NCBI GenBank assembly: GCA_021234155.1
Contig: JAJEKV010000028.1
Span: 17,286,825 to 17,350,824, forward strand
DNA length: 64,000 nt
Source of the DNA: Isoetes taiwanensis
Lineage: Eukaryota; Streptophyta; Lycopodiopsida; Isoetales; Isoetaceae
Direction of reading: 5' to 3'
Below are positions 44,186 to 54,589 of this stretch, piece after piece. The position numbers and the translations under genes were made by a program. How positions within the stretch are numbered: the first letter of the stretch is position 1; each line of letters begins with the position of its first letter. Under the pieces are notes generated by a model. It searched no databases and was not told the origin of the DNA. It saw only the letters and a list, made by a program, of their open reading frames with translations.

Positions 44186-45261
44186 CTTACGTAGCTGGCA
44201 CTCGCTGCTATTGTGTTCTGGCAGTGGCTAATGCCGCCGGTTCGGTTCTTTGGCGTCTCCGCCGAAAAGAACTCGCACTCTCGCTTGGCATATCTATCCT
44301 TGATCCTTTGCGCACCTCCTTCTCCGTCGCAATACTTGGCCGCCCATCGAATGCCGACCGCCTACAACCCGTAACCGACGTTTTTCCCTTCGATCTTCCT
44401 CGGACTTCCAAATTTAACAGCTCACCGGCCGATCTGTTAAAAGGTATGACATCCGCAGTATTGATCTCAGCACAGATGTCGCACCATCGTTCGAATCTTC
44501 CGGCATGTGTGCCGGATTAAATTCCACGTGGTTGAACAAGGCGGCATCTCCCGTGCAAACCTTCACCGCCTAATGTCCAAAGAAGCAGCTTTGTGTGATA
44601 TTCCCAACGAATAATACTGAGCTAGATGCTCCATTTTCTGTGCCCCTCTCTGTGAAATCCTGATCTGATCATCTGGATCCATTATTGGGGACTCGACCAT
44701 ATCTTCGTCTCCTTCGTCATCTGATTCCTCCCGTGTGGTGTCATCATCCCCATCTTTGTTTTTTGGTGGACTTTTTTGTGTATGAACCACAACTTCATTC
44801 CCCACTGTAGAGTGTTGTAGAGTCTTCAGCACAGTAGAAGTGAAGCTCCCCGTATTGAACAGTTTTTCCCTGACTCTGGAAATCTCCATACCAAGCTCCC
44901 TGGATGTTAGGGTTCCGGCCTCCTTCATCCCTTCCAGATCCTTCCACCCAAGGTTCTGACAATTTAAAGGCGCCGGCCTTTTTTCGGTGCCCTTAGCCTT
45001 GCTCATGGAAGAGTGAGAATAATTTGAAACTGCTAATTTTTTGGTGTGATAGAACTTACTCTTCTGGCAGTCCTCGACATGTAGTGTTAAATGCTTTGAA
45101 TCTGGCGCAGAGACGGAGAGCACAACACCGATTTTCTTGTACTTGTCTCGGAGCTCTTCTTGTCCCTTTGGTGTAGAAACAGATCTTTCTCCTTCCCACT
45201 TGTCGATACCTCGACATACGACCAAGAATCTGGCTGGCTGTTTCAAGAAGCTCGTCTCCAT

Positions 45262-48200
45262 CCCCTCGATGACGAAGAATGGAGTTCGCCGGTGATCACC
45301 AAAGGAGTCCGAGGTGAATGCCGCAAGAAGAAAGGATGGATCGCTTAAGGTATTCCGGCCAAAAGAAAAAACCTCGAGCTCACCGGGGGTGTTTGTCTTC
45401 TTCTTCTTCTTGCATTTGGTAGAAGCATCCCCTCCGCCTCGCTTCTGGACCAGTCATGTCTCTATGCCCTCTCATCCTCTTCGACCCCTCTCAGAATTAA
45501 GTCTCCTCCGTAGCGTTGTGAGTTTTAGGACTGCATGTAAAAAGATCGGGCGTGTTCTTTTTAATTTGAAGTTAAGGACATGCAATCATTTATGAAAAGA
45601 AGCGGGCTAAGGGTACAAAGACGGTAGGCTTTAGCCCGCCCAAACACTATTTCAAATTTAATCACATCAAGGGACTAAGTGAGCGGAGCCTAGTTTATCT
45701 TCCCCTGCGGCATTGGGGACCTCGAAGTTCTGAGGGGAGCATCGACCGTTAGCGACTTCCTGATGGCAATCACGATGTGGTAAGTCGCTAACAAATGCCT
45801 TGCATATGTGTTTTTTCCCCCGCTGGCGTCCCTATTGCAAGCGCTTGATTTGATCGATGAGCACGAGCTAAGGTAGGAAGCGAGAGAAGTCAGCCGGACA
45901 CGGGAACTCTACACTGCGGCGCCATGGAATCCGGATACGCGAGAATCGCAGATGATACAAGTATTAGATGCTAATACACTCTTGAAGAGACCGGCGGAAG
46001 AAGCAAAGACTCTAGGTGAGGTGCGGGATCCGTGGATACATGGGCCAAGGAATTACACGCGTGAAGAGGTGAGTTTCGTGAGATGCCTATGTTATTTCGC
46101 TTTGTTGAACATGCCGTCAGTGTTTAAATAACTGAATCTGCCGATAAGCTCGACGGATTCATTGTTTCTTTGTCCAGCATTTTTCAGCTTCGAGAGATGA
46201 TTTACTCTCTGGGTTGAGAGATGCTCGGCAAGGAAACAATGGATCGGGGGTTAATGAACAGTTCCGTTTTAGGTGTCTTTTTTCATGGAGTGTTTTCTTG
46301 GAATGTTGTACATAGATCAGGCTAGGTCTAAGGCCCAGGAGAAGCGGTTCAAATGCATCCTCTTGTAGTTAGTCGGAGGGGCCTCCACCCAGTCCAAACC
46401 ACTCCTCTTCGCAATATTCGAGGAAGATAGTTCGAAGGAGAGTGGCTCAGACAGGCTAGAGGCACTTGGGACTAAAAACAGGAGAATACAAAGTGCAGTA
46501 CTTGTAGAGAATGCAAGCCTTGGCTTCCTCTCCGTGGTTTCCCCTGTGGTTAGTTGTAGAGGCCTCCACCCAACCGAGAATGCGATCAGTTGGCTGCTGT
46601 CTACATTCTCGACTTCGCAAGTCGAGAATGCCTTTGCCATCCGTAACTCCTGGTTAGTAATACCTGAGTGCCTGTTGGTTAAGGCATTCCCGACTCGCGA
46701 GGCGAGAATGCAGACAGCAAGCTCTATGGTTTCCACGCAGCAGAGTTGGTTGGAAGTCTATATTCTCGACTCGCAAGTCGAGAATGCCTTAGCCATCGAA
46801 CTCCTGGATGGTACACATGGAGTGCCGGTTAGTAAGGCATTCCCACCTTGAGCCGAATGCATACCCTGACAAGCTCGTGGTTTCCTCGTGGGTTGCTAAG
46901 AGTTAGCCTGACGACAACAAAACAACTTCCCTTCGCAATGTCCGAGGAAGATAGAAGGAGAGTTGTTAAGACCGCCCGCAGCCAGCTCTAGAGTGCATCG
47001 CAGCTGGTGCTTTCTCCGACTCACGAAGTCGGTGAAAGCTGCCAGCACCCTCGGGTTAGTCGCCGAGGCCTCCACCCAATCGAGCCCATCCCCTTCGCAA
47101 TATTCGGCGAAGATGGTTCAAGGAGACGGTCTTTGATTGGGTAGAGGCCACCGCATTCCACAATACGTGAGAATTGGGTTGCAAGAGTTGGCCTCGGCAG
47201 ACGGTGAAAACCACTTCCCTTCGCAATGTCCGAGGAAGATAGAAGGAGAGTGGTTAAGATCGCTCCCGCAGCCAGCTCTAGAGTGCACTAGAGCTCGCGT
47301 TTTCGACTCACGAAGTCGAAAAGCCGCCAAACTTCGCGGTTATCGCCGAGGTTTCCACCCGCCGGAGCCCCTCTTCGCAATATTCGATGAGCATGGTTCG
47401 AAGGGAGAGAGTGGCTCGAGGACGGGTGGAGGCACTCCGCGACCGCACAAAGAGCCATTGGCGGGGATATCACATTCTCGACTCAATGAAGTCGAGAAGG
47501 TCGCAGCAGGTTCTAAAGAATGTGAAGACATTGGGTAGCTGTGCAATCCCGAATCGCGAGTCGAGAATCCCTCAACCGGCCAACAGTCCAGAGTGTACAC
47601 TCCCTCTTCTCGCCTCACGAGTCGGGAAGTTCTCGACTCGCGAGTCGAGAAGAAGGCCTGTACTTCCTGGACTGTTGTCATGTTGAAGTATTCCCAACTC
47701 GCCACTCCCTTCTGCATGTCTCCCCGCAGCGGGATTTGCCGTGAGTTAGAAATGGAGATTCTGCGGAAGCAATTCCTATTCTTAGTTCTTCTTTGGGAGA
47801 AAGACATTCCTAGTTATGTTCTCATTAATGCTCGCAATATCTTAGTTCCTAACACCAGGTCTCGATGATTTCTATCTCTGGTTGCTTTGCTACTACTCTA
47901 ACCACTATTCTCACTTGTGCCTGTACAATGTATTCAATTCAACCACAAGCAAGAAAAAGATAACAAAACGTAAAACAATGCAAAGGGAAAACAAGATAAC
48001 AGTGAGATTAGTGAGATCAATGAGAAAACAGAGAAACAAAGGGAGAAGAGTACAGAGAACAAGGGAGAACAAAGACATGCAGAAAAATGAGATTAAAAAA
48101 GGGTATGATATTACAAAAACATACCGGAAGATTTGCCGGATGAGGAGGAGGCTTCCGAAGTTCGCCCCATGTGGGTATAGTCGTTGGCAAAGCGTGAATA

Positions 48201-48700
48201 AGGATTTCTGGTCAAATTGTATCGATCAATAAGAGCCTCTAACAAATGTAATATAAGTAAAAATGCACTAAAGGACTTACGTAAAAACTAAAAAGCAAAG
48301 ACTAAAAGGGCCTCACTTTCTTCTCGGTGAAGCAGAACGCCGGGCCGAACAATGAATCATGCTTGGAGAACTTCTAAGGCTGGAAGCGCCCCGATCCGGC
48401 CGACCAAGCTACCGGCCATAAGATGGCCTTGGAATCGCTTCGGTTCGATCGATCGCTGACGGTAAAGCGAGCCCTAAGGAAACAGGGGAGGATGAGTGAT
48501 CGAGAAAACGAGGGAGGAAGAATGGTCGGGGGAGAGGAAGAGGGTGCAAGCACTGGCTGCACCCTCGAACCCTCGTAAAAAGTGCAATAATAAAACCATT
48601 GTCACGTGTGGGCCATGCCCTCCATGACGTGGCGGTGGGATTGTTGACATGGCCACGGTTTCAGCCTCCTCAAGAGGCTTTAACGTGGACATGACAAGAT
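45262..48700. promoter_or_regulatory. Element B central divergent promoter region with palindrome variants
   Basis: Lies between the - strand methyltransferase-type gene and the + strand transposase. About nine palindrome variants occur at roughly 46607, 46687, 46761, 47011, 47298, 47473, 47546, 47608 and 47630. Around them is a repeated module with 'cttcgcaat(a/g)t(t/c)cg', 'gaggaagatag' and 'aaggagagtgg' phrases in both orientations (46386-46450, 46905-46960, 47060-47125, 47215-47260, 47340-47415), so the region can fold extensively. No ORF here is convincingly coding. Some 5' exons of either gene may lie at its edges. Confidence 0.6.
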
Positions 48701-48970
48701 ATGAAAGGGTAGGTTATATGTTTATATATGTTATCTTATGTATTTAATAAGGTTTCAATGGTTGAATAGTTTCAATGGTTATATATGTTTACAATGTTTA
48801 CATATGGTTTAGAATGAGTGTGGTTGTATGCTTTAATATGGTTATATGATTTTAGTTAATATGGTTGTATGATTTTAGTTAATATGGTTGTATGATATAA
48901 TATGATTATATTTAATATGTTTGTATGGTTTTATATGGTTCATATGGTCATATTTGTGGTGTTTGGGGCT
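48690..48970. repeat. AT-rich minisatellite
   Basis: Irregular repeats of 'atatggttgtatgattttag' and 'atatggtt(t/c)' type phrases, with two clean consecutive 25-bp units (about 48837-48890). It lies directly upstream of the transposase frame. Confidence 0.7.
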
Positions 48971-51930
48971 ATATGGTTTTAATGTGAGCTTTTTCATTCA
49001 GGGAACATGTGAGATGAGTAAAATGGAGCCAGGGAAGTCCAAAGGAGGCCATTGCCCTAGGCTCCAATGGAGGAAGATGGGTTGCCTTTTGTTGCACCCT
49101 TGCAACTGCATACGGTATTTGCAGAGGGTATAATAACTGCAGTTGATCCATTTGATAGTGTGAATGATGAGAGGCTGGGAGATGAACATCTTGGAGTTGG
49201 CATTGTGAAGCTTCTTATCGAAGTTGATACAATCATGTCCCATGGAAGCTCTAGTGATTGCATTGTGTGCTCGTGGCTGCCGGAGTCCCAAGCTCAGCCA
49301 TTGAGATGGCCAATTAGATATATTACACACAAGAATGGTGATACTCTAGATTGCCCCTCTTGAACTACACACCCCAAGGCCCACCCAAGGCCATGTGGAA
49401 GATTTGGTGGTCGATGAGCATCCTTGATCACAAGGAAGAGACGCTATGTCTTTCATAAAAAGGCGTACCAAAAGGTGCCCAAGAGGCCTAGAAGTGACAA
49501 ATATTTAGAAAGGATGGAAAGTATGGCACCAACCAAAGAAAACCTGGAGGCAATTAGGGGACAAGAGTGTTGCAACCTAGATTGCACAGTGCAGTACAAT
49601 GTGGATGACCTCGTGCAGATAAGGTCCCAATACATTGGACAGACTTCAAAAGATAGGATTAATTTCATTTACTCCTTGTGTAGGAATTCCAAATGATGAT
49701 GAAAAACACAGATCTGCCTACTATATCAATTGAGGGGCATGAAGGTATGTATGAGAGCATTGAGATGGATTCTTGGGGTGAGCAAGTCTTCATTTTACAG
49801 ATCTTTGGAGCGAGGTTAGAAAAGGGCACACTTTGTTCCAACATGGTAATGCACTCACTTTGAAAACTAGAGCAAATACTCTAAAGGCCATTGCAGTCTT
49901 CGAGAGCTTTGTGAGATACATGTCTCAATCTATGCCTCACAAGTCGAAGGTGAACGAAAGCACCTGTGCGAGTGGTGCAAAGAGTGTTGCCACAACACTA
50001 TATCCGAAGGAGTGCCTTAAGGAGGTCAACTCCATCCTAGAAACTACCGGAGGTAGGCCTCTTTCTCAATCACATTTCAAGAAAGTTATGGAGCACTCAC
50101 TTCTGGGGCGTGAGTGTCCTACAACACATGCCATTCTCAAAGTGCAACACTTGCATTCAACTCAAGGATACACTTGCATCAACCGCAATAGAGAAAGAAA
50201 GAATGGCAATTAGGGAGCAATTTGCAGATCACCAAAGGGACCAAATATCATGTAGACAGTTGTATTGGCGGTGGAGAACATTTTCCGAGATGCACTGGGA
50301 CAAATTTTGTGTATAATTCATGATAAGATGGACCAACACAAGACTTTCTTGCCAAAGCTAGATCCTTTACCCAAGCGTTGTCAAAACGCTTTTAGATGAA
50401 AGTAAGTCCAAGGTGTATTAACACATGGTCATGGAACTGGAACATATGGTCATTTTGTGCTTGATCTATGGAGAGATGATCCAAACTTCCATGTGAGCTC
50501 TATTTTTCAAGTGCCCGAGAACACTAGAGAAAGGATCGATAGAAGGGAGGAGGTATTCCCCTTCAAAGACCCATTTTGAGGCTTTGATGGATGATCAACC
50601 GCTTTGTTACCAAAGGCGGATAAAAAGCTCACATCCAAGGTGTCTAGTGAATCAAGGAGGACTTGGGATGATTTCCCCTTACTTGAGAAATCAACGCCGA
50701 GGAGCTATGTGTTCAGTTGGACAACCTGTTGGAAAGAAAACAAGAATAGATGGATGTTTGGGGCAATGTCATACTTGGACGGTGGGGAGTATTCAAAGTT
50801 GTGAAAGTGGGATTCATGATGGTTGGGCATACGATGATGATATAGATGGATTCTTTGGAACTTTCTCCACCAAGCTCAAGAGAGAAAACGTGACCACTCT
50901 CCCCGAACTAATGGATGTGTTTGAGAGCTGCATTGACCCCAACCCAATGGCTTTCTTGATGGATGAGGTTGCAGATTGGAAATCATTTGTAGAAGGATAC
51001 TTGCTAGATGGTAAGGACCAGGTTAACAGGACACACAAAGCCACTTGAGTTCAAGTTTTGGGTTAGGGATGGAATACCAATCATGCAATATAAGTGGAGA
51101 CCAGGTGACAAGTTGTGGATGCCCTGCACAAGGTATCGAGTTGTGGCAAAGGGGTGCTTTCTTTGGTGAAGTTCTCATTCCTAAAGGGCAACCAAAACCA
51201 CTACCTCCCTTCAAGGCAGTCAAAGACTCTAGCCAACCGGTGAAGGGCATCAAGGATTACATAACACACCGGGATGATGTTCAAATGGAAAGCACACCTC
51301 CACTCTTAAGAAAAATCAAATGGACTCCCTAATCAAGTCTTGGGAGAAAGTTGTGACATGCTTGGAACCCAACAGCCATGTGGGAGGGAGCTAAGAGAGG
51401 CGGGTTCTTGTGAGTCAAGATGGGAGGGTTCTCAAGGTGCAAGCACGTCTAAGAATGCTCACTTGGGTCCCAACAAAGAGTTCCAAGTGGTTTGTGGGAA
51501 GTAAGGCCTCAAAGCCAAGTGGTTTGATCTTCCCGAGTGGGATCCCTTTGAGGACATCAAGGAAGGATACTTTGTGCTAGTAAGGCCCGATGATGAGGAC
51601 TGTCCAATATGGTTAGGGGTGGCACTCTCGATGTAACCACCACTATGCCTGATGGAGAGGAGTTAGCGTCCCCGGATTCCAAATTCAATATTGGAGCCCA
51701 TTGGGAGACACAAGAAGGGCAACTTGAAGGAGCAATACACTGACTGCTGGGAGAAGAAGTGGAGGGCAAATTATGCTGACCCTCAAAGGAGGGAATTGGT
51801 GGAGTGTGTGGTATGGTCATATCCAAGTTCTCACGTTGCAAAGGACAACACACACAAGATCCCAAGAAGGGAGATGGACAAGGCCATGAGCAACCTCCAT
51901 GCTATATCATTGTATGAGGGCACATAATAT
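48970..51930 (+). pseudogene. Element B DDE-type transposase
   Basis: Fragments in three frames line up in one order. They are 'QECCNLDCTVQYNVDDLVQI' (CC-x3-C, about 49559); 'LKAIAVFESFVRYMSQSMP' (about 49886); 'KCNTCIQLKD' (about 50137); 'CIIHDKMDQHKTFLPKL' (about 50309-50360, likely first catalytic Asp); 'GTGTYGHFVLDLWRDDPNFH' (about 50427); 'ENKNRWMFGAMSYL' (about 50739, following the block where relatives have DNC); and 'VKVGFMMVGH' running into 'DDDIDGFFGTFSTKLKR' (about 50805-50880, the GHTHDDID-type block). This arrangement fits a eukaryotic DDE-type transposase family, possibly the one carrying DUF7869. It would cut and join the inverted repeats of B. At least five frameshifts make it inactive, and introns may account for some of the breaks. 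Confidence 0.65.
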
Positions 51931-52123
51931 TGAGAAGTTTGAAAACTATCTCAACTAGTGGTTTGTAAAATTTATGAGGAAAACAAGTAACCCAATTCTA
52001 TGTGTGTCATGTGTAATTCTATTCAAGCAATCAATTCAGAAATTTCTTTTATGGTGTGTGAGTCCCATTTTCAGTCCGAGTCCCAAAATTCAAGATTTGT
52101 CCCACTTTAATTAAATACGACTT
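51931..52123. repeat. Element B right subterminal region and inverted repeat
   Basis: Non-coding. It ends in the 25-bp inverted repeat (about 52099-52123), which is identical to the left end in reverse complement. Confidence 0.85.
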
Positions 52124-53642
52124 TGTGATGTTCCACATACTTATACGATATGCGTATAAATATCTTGACATGTCACCAGTGTATCTGGACCATTGGGGAC
52201 TAACCTAAAAGGGTTTATTGAAACTAACTTAGCCTAATGAGGCTAAGTAATGGTATTAATTAGTAATGTAGGCCAACTAGATAGTGCCACATGGCCTAGT
52301 TCGATTGGCCAAGAGGCACTTGCCATTTTGGGATGGAAAATTGGGCTCCCATTCCCAATCTTGCCCCAATTTGAATTTGGGAAGATTGAGGAAGATAAGA
52401 TAAGATGAATTTTTACGTCCACTAGAACCCACAGGTTATGGGACCCTGCAACCAGACCTGCAACCCTGCAACCAGACCTGCACGATGGATGTTCTTCGTG
52501 ATAATGGGTCCAGCCCAGATACCAGTTATTCTCAGCATAGTTTGTGTTATGCTAACTCTTGTTTGAGTAGATGAATGATTAGATTCTATTCTATGATCTA
52601 TTTGAAAATGATGATAGATGCTTTGTATATGATTGCTCTCTCTTTCTGTTCCTCCTGTGTTGTATGGGTTAGGAGGGTAGAGACCTAAAGGCCATCTAGA
52701 AGGTAGAGATGCTCCTAGTTAGAACCCCTTAGATCCCATTAAATGCAACCTGTGCACAAGAGCCCACTAGGCTGTGGATGCTATGTTGTGATTCATCACC
52801 AGATAACTATGCTAGGTGGAATCCTGCCGAGTTTGACTACAGGATTCCTATAGTGTGCTAGGCTTATAGTCGGTCCCCGTGTAGGGCCACATATGGGTCT
52901 GATACCTCCTGGGTTGTAAGATACATATCTAAAGGGATATTTTGGGCTCGATGGGTGCCTCGGGGCAGCCTATGCATTGGGGGGGCAGATGCGTGTTCAT
53001 CAGTGGTGGCATGATCCTCAACCCACCCATGGAACCATCATGTTCTGGGAGTGAATTCATTTCCTCCCTGCCTCATTGGACCGGGGAGATGTAACCCGAA
53101 ATAGTCTCATAGGGTGAATCCATGGGATTGCGTCTCCGGAAGGCTACAACCACGTCATAGCGTGATTTAGCCTATCTGCAAAGTGTGCAAAGGAGGGGCG
53201 GATGGAGTGGACTACCCTAGCCATTGTTCCATGCCAGCCAACACTATTGCCATTATTTTGTCTGCCGTTATCCGGAGGCTTTTCCAGTCAGTTGACACCA
53301 TGGAGTTTGAGCCCGGGAATTAGATCCTTTATTTGGTGCATTTGTCATATTTGTCCTTGTTACGAGGTGATGTAGTACTGATGGTTGGGCCACCCTTCGC
53401 GGTGGTGTATTATCTTATATATTGTGTGCCAGATGCGAACTTTTATTTACGCTTCCACTATATACGATTTCCATAGAAGGCGTGGGACGAATGACACCTC
53501 CGTGTCCTCCCCCCAGGCATTTGGCCATCCCAGGTGGCCCGAGGTAGACGGATGGCCTTTCTACAGTGATGAGGTCGCCATGGAAAGGGGATTTTCCATA
53601 TTTATACGATGGGAGCATCGTATAGGCTCGGGGAGCGTCATA
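52124..53642 (+). repeat. Main part of solo LTR2
   Basis: Non-coding LTR sequence that aligns by eye with LTR1, especially 52665-53640 with 10865-11771. The small ORFs (such as 53385-53714) are not supported. The first four bases (TGTG) are also the right target duplication of element B. Confidence 0.75.
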
Positions 53643-53712
53643 ATAACCTCGCCATCATACCTTACAACACAAGAGATAATTGTAATGGCCTCATTACTTT
53701 ATCATCACAAGT
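53643..53712. repeat. Repeat unit R, copy 2, middle part
   Basis: ATAAC (53643-53647, LTR duplication) then 'ctcgccatcataccttacaa' up to 'atcacaagt', matching 38454-38525. AAGT (53709-53712) is the left target duplication of element C. Confidence 0.85.
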
Positions 53713-54234
53713 AACAAAGTTTAAAATGAAACGCACTAATTTGCTCCAAACGCACTTCAAAAGGAATCTTTAAAAGATTCCCTAAAATTCCCCAAAAAAT
53801 GTCCATTTTCACGATCTATTTGTGACAAGCGTGACATTTTGGACATTTTAGGTACCCTTTTTGAGGGGGTAATTGAACTTAGCTTACATGCGAAATTGTT
53901 TATTGCCCCGTTTTGGCCCCCTAGTTTGGTATGAAAAATACTAACAAATCTAAATACAATAAAAAATTTGACATTGAAACAAATAGCAATTCCACTAGAG
54001 CAACAAAAGCATATAATATTCAAAGTTTTTAAAACCATTACAAATTTTTAAACAAAATTGTAAAAAATATAATACATTTGACATTACGAACAAAGTTATA
54101 TTTTTTATGCTTTAATTTCCCCACATTTGTTGGACGATATGAATTTGAAGCATAGGTGAGCTCAAGAGGCATATAAAAATATAATTTTATACCACGTGAG
54201 CTCAAGCGAAGGTACTCTGGAGAGACAACTTCGA

Positions 54235-54562
54235 AGCGGTATAAATTTATACCTTTGAAGAAAGCTCAAAAGCGGTATAAATTTATACCATCACCCCACA
54301 GGAAAAGAGCGGGAGCAGTATAAATTTATACCGACATTTTTTTACACGGGAAGCCACGGTATAAATTTATACCGCGAGCTCTCTTTCGAAACGTTTTGCT
54401 ACAACTATAGTATGCTATAACACACAAAAAATCATTTATATAAAACTATCTTCATGGTTATAACGTGACATTGCATAGATATAACATGCCATGGGTTGGT
54501 TAAAACAAGGCAAAATATGTTCTACATCTCGTTTTCAGCTTGACGGTATAAATCTATACGGA
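54235..54562. repeat. Element C palindromes, left group
   Basis: Five copies of GGTATAAATTTATACC or variants (54237, 54272, 54316, 54357, and 54544 with one change, 'ataaatctatacgg'). The flanks differ from those in A, so the palindrome itself is what is conserved. Confidence 0.85.
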
Positions 54563-54589
54563 GACTAGGAAAAGTTTTTGTGAAGGAAG

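Larger units (their letters stand above)
41854..45261 (-). pseudogene. ParB-like / beta-class DNA N4/N6-methyltransferase-like gene of element B
   Basis: The first large frame (45261-44563) is lysine-rich then acidic and has no known domain. Next comes a region like the ParB part of element A ('RWAAKYCDGEGGAQRIKDRY', about 44270-44340). An intron of about 43734-44185 follows, then 'DAFMLDIGALIECSPYPDR', an acidic Glu-rich stretch, a helical region, and a motif IV position 'IEDPTLFYDKADIEQWYK' (about 42805-42860). After that come 'TFGFLVFCMPGN' and motif I remains 'EEDQIVCEWYMNGLFSQGAM' then 'GMKPISVVGNKDM' (about 42300-42410). A last intron (41990-42128) joins in frame to a 44-codon tail. Order and spacing match the gene of element A. 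Motif IV (DPTL) and motif I (no FxGxG) are degraded, so no activity is expected. Confidence 0.6.
39920..52123. mobile_element. DNA transposon B (12204 bp) with methyltransferase, phosphatase, transposase and palindromes
   Basis: A perfect 25-bp terminal inverted repeat begins AAGTCGTATTTAATTAAAGT (left at 39920, right in reverse complement ending at 52123). It is flanked by TGTG on both sides (39916-39919, 52124-52127). Genes: on the - strand a methyltransferase-type gene (41854-45261), a phosphatase-like gene (41145-41854) and an unknown 3' frame (40194-40751); on the + strand a transposase (about 48970-51930). About 20 copies of a 24-30 bp palindrome (CTTTCTCGACTCG plus its reverse complement) lie in introns, gene borders and the central promoter region. 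The organisation matches element A, but the palindrome is entirely different. Confidence 0.85.
39916..53642 (+). mobile_element. Solo gypsy LTR (LTR2) interrupted by transposon B
   Basis: The LTR is TGTG (39916-39919) plus 52124-53642, about 1519 bp. It starts TGTGATGTTCC and ends GCGTCATA (CA mutated to TA against TCACA in LTR1). It is flanked by the 5-bp duplication ATAAC. No internal gypsy region remains, so it is a solo LTR left by recombination. Element B inserted four bases from its 5' end. It is of the same family as LTR1 at 3527-11771. Confidence 0.8.

Noticed and set aside
44128-44520. + strand ORF of 130 codons
   Set aside because: It overlaps palindromes and the antisense of the ParB-like exon of the - strand gene; no domain.
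47137-47807. Several overlapping ORFs of 90-155 codons on both strands
   Set aside because: They arise from the repeated modules and palindromes of the element B promoter region, which lack stops by composition; no coherent product.
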